A stretch of DNA of 64,000 bases from Paenibacillus_F chitinolyticus_A (GTDB lineage Bacteria; Bacillota; Bacilli; Paenibacillales; NBRC-103111), in NCBI RefSeq assembly GCF_045038035.1, contig NZ_CP173427.1:5084001-5148000 (forward strand). The letters run 5' to 3'. The notes below the pieces were generated by a model. The model made no database searches. It saw nothing but the letters and a program-made list of their open reading frames with translations, and was not told the DNA's origin. Positions 35,207-43,797 of the stretch are shown piece by piece. How positions within the stretch are numbered: position 1 is the first letter of the stretch; each line of letters starts with the position of its first letter. A program made the translations under genes and the position numbers.

Positions 35207-35233
35207 GGTTCCCTCCTACTAGTTTTTACAAGA

Positions 35234-36178
35234 CTACGCATTTAAAGAAAGCTCTGTCTCTTTGTGAAGCTCTTTGTAATAATTAAGAGTCTCATTTAAA
35301 CCATCGTATAAAGACGTTTTTGGTGTCCAGTCCAGAAGGCTAAGAGCATTTTTGTTTTCCAGGTAACTATGAATAATGTCTCCTTGTCTAGGTAGTTCAT
35401 AGTTTGCTTTGATGTCCAAATTTAGAATATTTGTCATCTGCAAGAATAAAGAATTTATAGTAGTAGCTGTATTCGTGCTGACATTTACAATACATTTCTC
35501 GCCGAGTTTTGTAGCGGATACAACTGCTCTTGCTACATCATTTACATAAATAAAATCTCTGGTCTGCTCCCCGTCTCCATAAATTTTCGGACTTTCACCT
35601 TTAAGCAATTTATCCACAAATATTGAAACAACTCCGCCCTCTCCCTTAGGATCCTGTCTTGTACCGTAAACATTAGCGAACCGTAAAATGGTATAATTCA
35701 ACTCTGTTGTAGCCGCTAACACACGAATGTACTGCTCGGGAGTGTATTTGGAAATCCCATATGGGGATAACGGACAGATTGGATGCGATTCGTCCACACT
35801 TAAATAAACCGGGTCCCCATATACTGCAGCGGATGAGGCATATACTAATTTTTTTACGCCTGCTTTAGTACACGCCCCAAGAAGATTGATTGTGCCCCCT
35901 ATATTAATATCCGCGTCTACCCCGGGTTCCATTAGAGACTTCTGTACATCTATTTGTGCAGCAAGGTGTACGACCACTTCCGGCTTTAAATCATCCATAA
36001 TCTTCATGAGGCTATCCGATTCAATATTTTCCTTATAGAACCGAGCTTGTTTATTTATATTTTCTAATTTTCCCGTACTTAAGTTATCAATAACAGTTAA
36101 TTCATGGCCTTCTTCTATTAACTGATCCACGACATGTGATCCTATAAAACCAGCTCCACCAGTTACTAATACTCGCAT
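35234..36178 (-). CDS. NAD-dependent sugar epimerase (GalE-like)
   Basis: An extended short-chain dehydrogenase of 314 residues acting on nucleotide sugars. It begins MRVLVTGGAGFIGSHVVDQL, the NAD-binding loop. The catalytic Tyr-Lys is in YGISKYTPEQYI, and FANVYGTRQDPKGEGGVVSI is typical of UDP-glucose 4-epimerase relatives. The ATG at 36178 is preceded only by a G-rich run. The long upstream frame that includes the terminator at 36222 is rejected. The exact sugar is unknown. Confidence 0.9.
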   Translation of the reverse strand: MRVLVTGGAGFIGSHVVDQLIEEGHELTVIDNLSTGKLENINKQARFYKENIESDSLMKIMDDLKPEVVVHLAAQIDVQKSLMEPGVDADINIGGTINLLGACTKAGVKKLVYASSAAVYGDPVYLSVDESHPICPLSPYGISKYTPEQYIRVLAATTELNYTILRFANVYGTRQDPKGEGGVVSIFVDKLLKGESPKIYGDGEQTRDFIYVNDVARAVVSATKLGEKCIVNVSTNTATTINSLFLQMTNILNLDIKANYELPRQGDIIHSYLENKNALSLLDWTPKTSLYDGLNETLNYYKELHKETELSLNA

Positions 36179-36221
36179 GAGTTTCCCCCCAAAAAGAATT
36201 AAAAAATAACACGATGGACAA

Positions 36222-36267
36222 ATAAAAAACCGATTTCTTGAGAGAAACTCAGAAATCGGTTTTTTAT
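36222..36267 (-). terminator. terminator inside the exopolysaccharide operon
   Basis: A 14-bp AT-rich-ended stem (about 36225-36238 with 36251-36264) has A and T tracts on either side. It lies between two epimerase genes on the same strand, so it would cut the operon unless antitermination or a second promoter is used. Confidence 0.85.
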
Positions 36268-37277
36268 TATTTTTGGACCAAGCTGTAATATTCTCTATAC
36301 CACTCAACAAATTTCTTAAGTCCTTCTTCAATCGAAGTGGTTGGTACAAACCCGGTATCTCGCTGCAAGGCTGAAATATCTGCGAAAGTTTCTTTGACAT
36401 CACCATCTTGCATAGGATGAAACTCAATAATAGCCTCTTTTGTCAATTGTCTTTCAATTATTCTGATAAACTCCAGCAACTCAACAGGTTTGTTGTTTCC
36501 AATGTTATATAGCGCATAAGGAGCGCCCGTAGGGTTAGTGTTATCTGACGATTCTAATGTAAGACGATTATCATTTGGGACTTTACCAAGTAGTTGAATT
36601 ATTCCCTGCACAATATCATCAATATAGGTAAAATCTCTACGCATATCTCCATTATTAAATACTTTAATAGGTATACCTTTCAATATACTCTGGGTGAAGC
36701 TAAAGTAAGCCATGTCAGGCCGTCCCCAAGGACCATATACGGTAAAAAACCGCAATCCAGTTGTCGGAACACCAAATAGATGACTATAAGTATGTGCCAT
36801 AAGTTCATTAGACTTTTTGGTTGCTGCATATAAACTCACCGGATGATCCACTCTATCCTGAACAGCAAAAGGGATCTTTTTGTTAGCTCCGTAAACTGAA
36901 CTCGATGAAGCATAGATTAAATGGTCGACAGGATACTTTCTACAAGCTTCAAGTATATTCATAAAACCTACTATATTGGAATCGATATAAGCATGAGGAT
37001 TATTCAAAGAGTACCTGACACCAGCTTGAGCAGCCAAGTGAATAACGATATGAGGTTTATACTGTTCGAATAATTTATTCAAATTGTTGCCATCGCTAAT
37101 ATCTATCTCATGAAAACGAAAATTTTTATTTTGCAGATTTTTTAGCCGATCTCTCTTTAAATTAACATCGTAGTAATCGTTCAAATTATCAATTCCTGTT
37201 ACGTATTCCCCCTTGTCTAACAATCTTTTTGTAACAAAAGAACCGATAAAACCCGCGGCACCCGTCACTAATATCAT
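36267..37277 (-). CDS. UDP-glucuronate 4-epimerase-like protein
   Basis: The 336-residue extended SDR begins ILVTGAAGFIGSFVTKRLLD. It carries GIDNLNDYYDVNLKRDRL and HLAAQAGVRYSLNNPHAYID, which are hallmarks of UDP-glucuronate 4-epimerases, and SLYAATKKSNELMAHTYSHL with the Tyr-Lys pair. It should convert UDP-glucuronate, made by Ugd, to UDP-galacturonate. Together they predict a uronic acid in the polymer. Its stop abuts the internal terminator. The ribosome binding site is weak. Confidence 0.9.
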   Translation of the reverse strand: MILVTGAAGFIGSFVTKRLLDKGEYVTGIDNLNDYYDVNLKRDRLKNLQNKNFRFHEIDISDGNNLNKLFEQYKPHIVIHLAAQAGVRYSLNNPHAYIDSNIVGFMNILEACRKYPVDHLIYASSSSVYGANKKIPFAVQDRVDHPVSLYAATKKSNELMAHTYSHLFGVPTTGLRFFTVYGPWGRPDMAYFSFTQSILKGIPIKVFNNGDMRRDFTYIDDIVQGIIQLLGKVPNDNRLTLESSDNTNPTGAPYALYNIGNNKPVELLEFIRIIERQLTKEAIIEFHPMQDGDVKETFADISALQRDTGFVPTTSIEEGLKKFVEWYREYYSLVQK

Positions 37278-37281
37278 AGAT

Positions 37282-38439
37282 CTATCCCATCCTCTCCCTA
37301 ACCGTAAAGCGATCTTCTGAATTTCTGTTTAATAAATTCATGTAAAGCTCTTCATTTTTACTAACCATACTGATTAAATTAAATTCCCTTTGCATTTTTT
37401 CATAACTAATAGCACCCATTTTCTTGCGTCGTTCAATTGGATATTCCAGCATGGTTTTTAGCTTTATTGCTAAATCCTCTTCGTTCCTTTCCTCACATAG
37501 CAATCCATTTACTTCATGCTCAACTAGTTCCGGTGCACCGCCTACCTTTGTACATACAATTGGTACACTGGCAGCCATTGCTTCAATAACCACACCCGGG
37601 AGCCCCTCCCAGTATGAGGATAGGACGTAAATATCAGCAGCCCACTGTAATTCATTAACATCGTTTCGAACACCTATAAATTTAATCCTATCTTCTAACT
37701 TGTGTTCTAGAACCAAGCCCTCCAGCGATTCTCTAAGAATTCCCTCACCCGCAATAATCCAACGGAAGTTTAATCCCCATTCCGCTAATAGAGCAGCTGC
37801 CTTAATAGCTGTAGGATAACCCTTCTGCTCTTCCAGTCTTCCTACGGATAAAATTAATTGTTCTGCTGATGAAATACCAAGAGACGATCTTATTTGGTTT
37901 CTTTTTTGCGCGTTGGGACATATAAAAGGTTCAGGATTTATCCCATTGTATATCACATGGAGCTTTTTCTCCGGCACTATTCTTTCTTGAATCATTCGGG
38001 CGGCAGCTAATTTACAAATTATTGTCGTAGCATCAGACCATGGATCCGTGAATCGCATTATAGATTCTCGTAACTCTCCGCCAAAAACAGTATTTCTTAT
38101 ACTGGAAATAACTACAGGTCCTCTTGTTAACCGGCTTACAATTCGGCTAAGCACGTTAGCATGGAACATAAAGGAATGGATAATATCAGGTCTAAAACTC
38201 TTAATTATTTTCAAAAATTTAGGTATGCTCCCTATTGCAAATTTATTTCTCATTTTTAGTGAAACAACTTCCACTCCCGCTTGTTCTATTTTAGCTGCAA
38301 TCTCGCCACCCTCTAACAAAGAAACCACTATAATGCTGTGACCTTTTTTTTGAAGATCCTTTACTAGCCTATACAACATCATTTCTGCGCCGCCGACTCC
38401 GAGACCAGTTATAACAAACATAATCCTAATGTTTTTCAT
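37282..38439 (-). CDS. family 4 glycosyltransferase
   Basis: A 385-residue GT-B enzyme. The N-terminal acceptor domain starts RIMFVITGLGVGGAEMMLYR; the C-terminal donor domain has LILSVGRLEEQKGYPTAIKA and FIGVRNDVNELQWAADIYVL. The donor motif is YWEGLPGVVIEAMAASVPIV. It should add one sugar to the undecaprenyl-linked repeat on the cytoplasmic side. AAGGAGAG lies right before the ATG. It is 8 bases downstream of the acyltransferase gene. Confidence 0.92.
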   Translation of the reverse strand: MKNIRIMFVITGLGVGGAEMMLYRLVKDLQKKGHSIIVVSLLEGGEIAAKIEQAGVEVVSLKMRNKFAIGSIPKFLKIIKSFRPDIIHSFMFHANVLSRIVSRLTRGPVVISSIRNTVFGGELRESIMRFTDPWSDATTIICKLAAARMIQERIVPEKKLHVIYNGINPEPFICPNAQKRNQIRSSLGISSAEQLILSVGRLEEQKGYPTAIKAAALLAEWGLNFRWIIAGEGILRESLEGLVLEHKLEDRIKFIGVRNDVNELQWAADIYVLSSYWEGLPGVVIEAMAASVPIVCTKVGGAPELVEHEVNGLLCEERNEEDLAIKLKTMLEYPIERRKKMGAISYEKMQREFNLISMVSKNEELYMNLLNRNSEDRFTVRERMG

Positions 38440-38447
38440 AACTCTCC

Positions 38448-38966
38448 TTACTGCTCCACCGGGAGTTTATTTTTCAGAGGGAGCACTTTTAACAACTCAT
38501 CTCTTTTATTAGCTAGCAAATTTTCTTGATTATAAACAAGATTTTTTAACAGACATTTTTCCGCATATTCTTCAACTGTCATTAGAAATTTCGCGGGATG
38601 GCCTGCAAAAACGCTGTTTGGCAATACGTCTTTTGTTACCAAAGAACCTGCCGCCACTACTGAGTTTGGACCAATACTTACACCTGGCAAAATGATACTG
38701 CCAAAGCCAATAAAGCTATTGTCATGAACAACAATTCTTCCGAACTTAATTACTTTTTTATATTTTGTATCTTCTCTGAAAACCCATGTTCCTCCGTCAT
38801 GAGTTATAAATTGTACATTACCTGAGATAGTTACTCTGTTTCCGATTGAAACCAAATAAGGTTCGGATCCAAAATCAGATTTTCCTATTCTGCAGTTATC
38901 GCCTATGATTAATCCTTTTCTTCTTAAATTCCAAATTTTATATTGTCTGTAGATGTCTTTTATCAT
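38448..38966 (-). CDS. LbetaH-type acyltransferase
   Basis: A 172-residue left-handed beta-helix protein with hexapeptide repeats (DNCRIGKSDFGSEP, LVSIGNRVTISGNV, VVHDNSFIGFGSIILPGVSI, GPNSVVAAGSLV) and the catalytic histidine in FITHDGG. It probably acetylates a sugar of the repeat unit, as WcaF/CysE-like enzymes do. I choose the ATG at 38966, with GAGGTG at good spacing; a GTG at 38975 is the longest alternative. Confidence 0.9.
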   Translation of the reverse strand: MIKDIYRQYKIWNLRRKGLIIGDNCRIGKSDFGSEPYLVSIGNRVTISGNVQFITHDGGTWVFREDTKYKKVIKFGRIVVHDNSFIGFGSIILPGVSIGPNSVVAAGSLVTKDVLPNSVFAGHPAKFLMTVEEYAEKCLLKNLVYNQENLLANKRDELLKVLPLKNKLPVEQ

Positions 38967-38981
38967 TCTCATCACCTCAAT

Positions 38982-40223
38982 TTATCGCTCCTGTTGTTTT
39001 TCCTGATTCACGTAAAAACGAACTAGTAAAACCATCAAAATCATAGGAACAACCCAAAATCTTGCATAAATATGTGTAATTGTCATGCAGTTAGATATCA
39101 ATGTAATTGACATAGAAATAGCAGCCGCTCCTACCGTTTTATTAAGTCTCCAAACTTTAATGGCATAAAGCAATATAATTATTAAAAAAATTACTAACCC
39201 AATTAACGAGATAAATCCGCCTTCCACCCAAAAATTTAAATAAGTATTGTGTACTGGAAGTTGAAAAGCCGTTAATTTTTCGAATGAATCAGCTCCAATA
39301 CCGATAAAGGGATGTTTTTTTATTTCTTCTAAGGCTTCATAGTTCAAATACGATCGATCATCAAATGATCCTACGGATGATGTCTGACCACTTGAATTGA
39401 AATAACTCATTATTCTGCTCTCAAAAATCTCAGGTAAGGTTATATTCATTCCAATAATAATAATGAACCCGACCGCCAGTAACGTCTGCATGATCATTTT
39501 TAGATTTAGACTCAATAATAAAAATAGCGCTAAGCTCAAAACAGCTGCCAGCAATCCACCAAATGAACTAGCTACTAGCAACCCACCTATCATACAGAAC
39601 AGGCCAATTAATGCTGTCCATTTTCGGACATATTTATAATGGCTAAACATCATCAAAAGGGGGATAAAAATCGAAATAGTTTTACTTAGACTATTCGGAT
39701 TTTCAAGAAAAGAGCCCATTCTTCCTCCCATTGTAAAAGGACGAGCATATTGTGCGAAAAAGTAATACATAATGATTCCAAATAAACAAACGATTGTAAC
39801 GCCTGCAATACCAAACCGTGCACTGTTTTTTAGCTCCTCAAAGCTCAATTGACTGTATACAAAAGGCACCAAAAATAAAGTAAATGAATATTGAATAACC
39901 ACGATCAATCCCCTATTGGGATCGCCATTGATAATGGTCGATAAAGCAAGCCCCGTCATAATCAAACAAGAAGAAAAAACCCAACCAAATATCACCGAAC
40001 TTGGGATTTTTGATTTAGTTATGTACTCATTACGTTTTCCCAGCATTAGAAATACCGCACTCAATAAAAATAGTAAATCTGCTAAAGTAAAGAAAATTTG
40101 AGGTGCCCTAATATAAGGGAAAAACGAAAAAAAAGTAGCTCCATATACAAAAAAAACTCCAATGCTTTGGAATGAAGTTGATTTGTTTTCAATAGAAATA
40201 CGATTTAATGAACTGGTTAACAT
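38982..40223 (-). CDS. O-antigen ligase / Wzy-type polysaccharide polymerase
   Basis: An integral membrane protein of about 413 residues with 10-12 helices. A large external loop near residue 300 has HPFIGIGADSFEKL and VHNTYLNFWVEGG, the Wzy_C (O-antigen ligase family) pattern. It should polymerise flipped repeat units on the outer face. The ATG at 40223 has GGGAGG just upstream. Such polymerases are poorly conserved, which fits the strong AT bias here. Confidence 0.88.
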   Translation of the reverse strand: MLTSSLNRISIENKSTSFQSIGVFFVYGATFFSFFPYIRAPQIFFTLADLLFLLSAVFLMLGKRNEYITKSKIPSSVIFGWVFSSCLIMTGLALSTIINGDPNRGLIVVIQYSFTLFLVPFVYSQLSFEELKNSARFGIAGVTIVCLFGIIMYYFFAQYARPFTMGGRMGSFLENPNSLSKTISIFIPLLMMFSHYKYVRKWTALIGLFCMIGGLLVASSFGGLLAAVLSLALFLLLSLNLKMIMQTLLAVGFIIIIGMNITLPEIFESRIMSYFNSSGQTSSVGSFDDRSYLNYEALEEIKKHPFIGIGADSFEKLTAFQLPVHNTYLNFWVEGGFISLIGLVIFLIIILLYAIKVWRLNKTVGAAAISMSITLISNCMTITHIYARFWVVPMILMVLLVRFYVNQEKQQER

Positions 40224-40244
40224 AACGCCTCCCAAATAAATGAC

Positions 40245-41684
40245 TTAATTCCCCATGGAAACTTTCTTTTTCATTAGTTTTGAAAGTTTTCTCGGTAATT
40301 CCCAAACATTCATTAAACCTATACAGAACGAATAAATAGTTATTAAAGTAATAATCTGGAACAGAAAAGCTAGGATACCCGAATAATTTCGTATGCTAAA
40401 TAGTACAAGGCCCGAAATAGCCGTTGCACAAAGTATCTTTGCCACGTCTTTTAATGGTATTGGTAATGGTGTAACTTTTCTGCCAATAGTGTAACTGAGC
40501 ACAATTGAAGCGGAATAAGAAATAATCGCGGAATAACCGGCACCTATAATGCCTGTCTTAGGAACCAAGTAATAATTTAGAGTGACACTTATTAGAGCCC
40601 CTATAAAAACCGGGATTATTTGTAAGGTTGTTTTCTTTGAAATTTGAAATGCTAAATCAAAATAATAATTTTTTATTCCCAATAAAAACATACTGATCGT
40701 GACAACAGGTATAATCTTGCTGGCGGTCTCTTGAAATCTACTTCCAAAAATAATCATGGCTATCTGATTGTTTAATATAGTCATACATAATACTACGGGC
40801 AACGAAACCAGCAATAATAGAGTAATATTATCGATTAGTTTTATTTTCGCTTTCTCCATTCCTTCATTTTCCAAAGTTCTTATAACAATCGGATAAGAAG
40901 CTAAATTTATTACAACCATAATTAAAATGATCGTATATTGTGTAAAATCATAGGCTACTGAGTATAAACCAGCTTCCGTGTAACCTTTGAAATATACCAG
41001 AAATAATCTATCCGAAAAATTTATTATCAAGCCGAAGGAAAAAATAACAGTAAGCGGCAATCCATAAATCAAAAAATCTTTTATTAGTGCGGGATCTATA
41101 AGATGAAGCCTTGCGTTTGACCAAGTTTTTTTTATTTGAATCGTGAATGAAAAAATAAAACCTAAGATTGCACCCCAAACTATGCCAACAAATCCACTGC
41201 CCAACAGCAAAAAAATGACACTAAATATTAAAGTTATTATTGATTTAGCTGTACTCACAAACCCGTATTTGATTGGCGATAATTCAGAACGTAATAGCTC
41301 TAAATTAAGTTCAAAAAAGGCTTGAGCCCACAGCATAATCAAAATTAGTATAAACAATTTGTGGAATTGCTCACTAAGCGGAATTAAGAAATAACCAATG
41401 CTGCCTAAAACGGCAGTAAGAAGTATTATTGTACAAAATGAAACTAAAGTTGTACTGAGTATATTGTTCCTTTTATCTGTATAACTCGGCATGTACCTTA
41501 ATAGTCCTAAGCGGATCCAGTTAAACAAAACTATGTTGCATATATTAACAATAGATAAAATCATAGAATATTGACCATATTCATACGGGGCAATTATTCT
41601 TGTATAAATAATGGTCGCTAATAAATTTGTTATTCCAGGTACACCTCGTGCGAGAAGATAGTATAAGCTATGTTTAATAAGCAT
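40245..41684 (-). CDS. Wzx-type oligosaccharide flippase
   Basis: A 479-residue membrane protein with 12-14 helices of the polysaccharide-transport/MATE-like group. It starts YLLARGVPGITNLLATIIYT, has RIIAPYEYGQYSMILSIV near residue 30 and GYTEAGLYSVAYDFTQYTII in the middle, all usual for Wzx. It moves the lipid-linked repeat unit across the membrane to the polymerase. GGAGAG lies about 8 bases before the ATG. Confidence 0.92.
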   Translation of the reverse strand: MLIKHSLYYLLARGVPGITNLLATIIYTRIIAPYEYGQYSMILSIVNICNIVLFNWIRLGLLRYMPSYTDKRNNILSTTLVSFCTIILLTAVLGSIGYFLIPLSEQFHKLFILILIMLWAQAFFELNLELLRSELSPIKYGFVSTAKSIITLIFSVIFLLLGSGFVGIVWGAILGFIFSFTIQIKKTWSNARLHLIDPALIKDFLIYGLPLTVIFSFGLIINFSDRLFLVYFKGYTEAGLYSVAYDFTQYTIILIMVVINLASYPIVIRTLENEGMEKAKIKLIDNITLLLLVSLPVVLCMTILNNQIAMIIFGSRFQETASKIIPVVTISMFLLGIKNYYFDLAFQISKKTTLQIIPVFIGALISVTLNYYLVPKTGIIGAGYSAIISYSASIVLSYTIGRKVTPLPIPLKDVAKILCATAISGLVLFSIRNYSGILAFLFQIITLITIYSFCIGLMNVWELPRKLSKLMKKKVSMGN

Positions 41685-41702
41685 TCTGCAATCTCTCCAT
41701 TA

Positions 41703-42893
41703 CTAATTTATTTCACGTGTTGTATGAGCTAATTCTTGAGGATGCTTATTTAGCTTATATAGGCTTCTGTAGATTTCATTTACTTGGGGTAAAATATTTG
41801 TTATATCATATTCTTTTGAGAAATTTAATCCGTTAACGCCCATATTTCTACATAGGAATTCGTCGCTCATTAATTTTTCGAATGCGGCAGCGGTACCTTT
41901 ATCATCATTGATTTGAACCAAAAATCCATTGATACCGTCCGATACTAAGTCCGAGTTTCCACGAATATTTGTCGCTACTATAGGTTTGCCAGCACTTAAT
42001 GCTTCAAGAAGTGATTTGGGTAAGCCTTCACGATAAGAAAGCAACGTAACTGCATCAGCTGCCGCTAACAACTCAGGTACATCTCTGCGGAACCCAATAA
42101 TTTTAATAACATTTGTTAAACCTTTTTCTTGAATGACAGCCTCATACTCACTCTCCATCTTTCCGGTTCCAACCATAACACACTTAAGATGGGGATACTT
42201 GTTATGCAAAAGTTGTACGGCTCGTATTAATTGAATTTGGTTTTTGTTTTTGTTAAGCTCCGCCACACACAGAATGACAAAGTCACTTTCCATAATTGAA
42301 AGTTCTTTTCGTTTATTTCTTCTTACTACTAAACTGTTTTCTATGTTGTATTCTGTACTATCAATCCCTACTCCGGGTATGAACAGAACTTTTTGACGAA
42401 CTGCAAAAAACTTAGCTCTGTTGTAATCCTCCTTATTAATTGTTATTAAAAAATCTGTAAAGCGAGCCATAATCCGTTCTATGGGATAGTAGATCAACCA
42501 ATTAATTAGTGACGCACCTTTGTGAAAATGAAATCCATGCGCTGTATAAATAATTGGATTAACTTTGGCCTGTAAAGCGGCCAATCTTGTAACGATACTT
42601 GCTACAGGAGTATGTACATGAATCATGCCGTAATCTTCTTGTCGCAGCATTTTTTTTATCATTCTGTATGCCTGAATATTTTTAGGATGAAAAGGATTCC
42701 GAACAAAAGGTATATCAAAACACTTTATTCCGTTTTTTTTTATACCTTCGAGTCCATGGTCAGTATGACCGTAAGCATGAACCTCAATGCCTTGCTCCTG
42801 CAATAATTTCATATAAGGTATATGGAATGCTTCTAGATGACGAAACACAGTCGCCACAAAAGCAACCCTTCTCGGCTTATTTTTAGTGCTCAT
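41703..42893 (-). CDS. family 4 glycosyltransferase (EpsD-like)
   Basis: A 396-residue GT-B enzyme. The N-terminal domain has RVAFVATVFRHLEAFHIPYM and IYTAHGFHFHKGAS, a motif seen in EpsD- and CapM-like transferases. The C-terminal domain has NKNKNQIQLIRAVQLL and LLSYREGLPKSLLEALSAGK. Its start overlaps the stop of the sugar transferase by ATGA, so it probably adds the second sugar after initiation. Confidence 0.92.
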   Translation of the reverse strand: MSTKNKPRRVAFVATVFRHLEAFHIPYMKLLQEQGIEVHAYGHTDHGLEGIKKNGIKCFDIPFVRNPFHPKNIQAYRMIKKMLRQEDYGMIHVHTPVASIVTRLAALQAKVNPIIYTAHGFHFHKGASLINWLIYYPIERIMARFTDFLITINKEDYNRAKFFAVRQKVLFIPGVGIDSTEYNIENSLVVRRNKRKELSIMESDFVILCVAELNKNKNQIQLIRAVQLLHNKYPHLKCVMVGTGKMESEYEAVIQEKGLTNVIKIIGFRRDVPELLAAADAVTLLSYREGLPKSLLEALSAGKPIVATNIRGNSDLVSDGINGFLVQINDDKGTAAAFEKLMSDEFLCRNMGVNGLNFSKEYDITNILPQVNEIYRSLYKLNKHPQELAHTTREIN

Positions 42894-43567
42894 CTGGCCC
42901 CTTCTCCCGTAAACACTACTTTAATAGTCATCAGTAAAATTCGAATATCTAATAGCATAGAACTCTTTTCTATGTATATTAAATCAAGGTCTAACTTTTC
43001 TTTGGGAGTTATCTCATAACCGCCATTAACCTGAGCCCACCCGGTCAAACCCGGTTTAACATCCAATCTTCTAGCAAAACCAGGTATCTCTTGTTCAAAC
43101 TTTTCTGTAAATAAAGGGCGCTCGGGCCTAGGACCAATTAAGCTCATTTCTCCTTTTAAAACATTAAAAAACTGAGGAATTTCATCTAGTCGTGTCTTCC
43201 TAATAAATTTACCTACTTTAGTAATTCGGCTATCATTTTTTTGTGCCCATTGTGCACCATCTTTTTCCGCGTCTGTAACCATAGATCTGAATTTAATGAT
43301 ATTAAATCTTCTTCCGAAACGCCCCACCCTTTCCTGGGTATAGAAAATAGGTCCCTTTGATTCAAGTTTTATTACAATCCCAACTATAATCATTAAAGGC
43401 AATGTCAAAAGAATTCCTAACGCTGAGAGAAGGATATCCATGCTTCTTTTAGAATAAAAATAAATTAAGTTTGTTCGGTTTGTTACGAGCACTGTCCCCG
43501 TATGTTCAATAGATAAGCCAATCCCACTTCCATTGTTATCCTGAACCGTTTCTTGATTTGTATACAC
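42890..43567 (-). CDS. initiating sugar transferase (phosphoglycosyl transferase)
   Basis: This enzyme moves a sugar phosphate from a UDP-sugar to undecaprenyl phosphate and thereby starts the repeat unit. It is the short monotopic type: a single re-entrant hydrophobic segment (SMDILLSALGILLTLPLMII), then GPIFYTQERVGRFGRRF, then FNVLKGEMSLIGPRPERP. The GTG at 43567 is chosen because GGAGGG lies 7 bases before it; an upstream GTG at 43582 has no site. A terminator and structured leader lie immediately upstream. Confidence 0.93.
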   Translation of the reverse strand: MYTNQETVQDNNGSGIGLSIEHTGTVLVTNRTNLIYFYSKRSMDILLSALGILLTLPLMIIVGIVIKLESKGPIFYTQERVGRFGRRFNIIKFRSMVTDAEKDGAQWAQKNDSRITKVGKFIRKTRLDEIPQFFNVLKGEMSLIGPRPERPLFTEKFEQEIPGFARRLDVKPGLTGWAQVNGGYEITPKEKLDLDLIYIEKSSMLLDIRILLMTIKVVFTGEGAR

Positions 43568-43604
43568 CTGTATTCCCTCCACTTTTTATGGGTTTAATTT
43601 CCAC

Positions 43605-43630
43605 AATAAAAAAACAAGCCATGGGGCTTG
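43605..43630 (-). terminator. intrinsic terminator in the leader of the sugar-transferase gene
   Basis: CAAGCC pairs with GGCTTG over a 4-base loop and is followed on the minus strand by seven U. It lies between the structured leader and the sugar-transferase start, so it would cut transcription unless overridden. Confidence 0.7.
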
Positions 43631-43675
43631 GTAACTACAAAACCACATCGCTTGAAGTTTCATAATAAAAATAAT

Positions 43676-43783
43676 GGGGCATTAAACCCCGCCTCACACC
43701 ATACCTTCGACGATTTACGTCTAAGGTGCTTGCGCACCCACAGCATGATCGAGTGTCTACACATGATAGAGGTATAGTAGACA
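43676..43783 (-). ncRNA. structured leader, candidate EAR-type antitermination element
   Basis: Minus-strand RNA can form four successive hairpins: TGTCTAC/GTAGACA (43754-43783), GGTGC/GCACC with a GCAA-like loop (about 43725-43738), TTAGACG/CGTCGAA (43706-43724) and GGGG/CCCC (43676-43690). The element lies between the BY-kinase and initiating-transferase genes, directly ahead of a terminator. In Bacillus subtilis the EAR RNA sits between epsB and epsC and lets polymerase pass terminators. Position and structure fit; I cannot confirm the EAR consensus by eye. Confidence 0.55.
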
Positions 43784-43797
43784 TGACCTTAAATTCA

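Noticed and set aside
36179..36427. Longer GalE-like protein from 36427
   Set aside because: The extension crosses the strong terminator at 36222-36267 and the end of the previous gene; the NAD-binding motif begins at the ATG at 36178.
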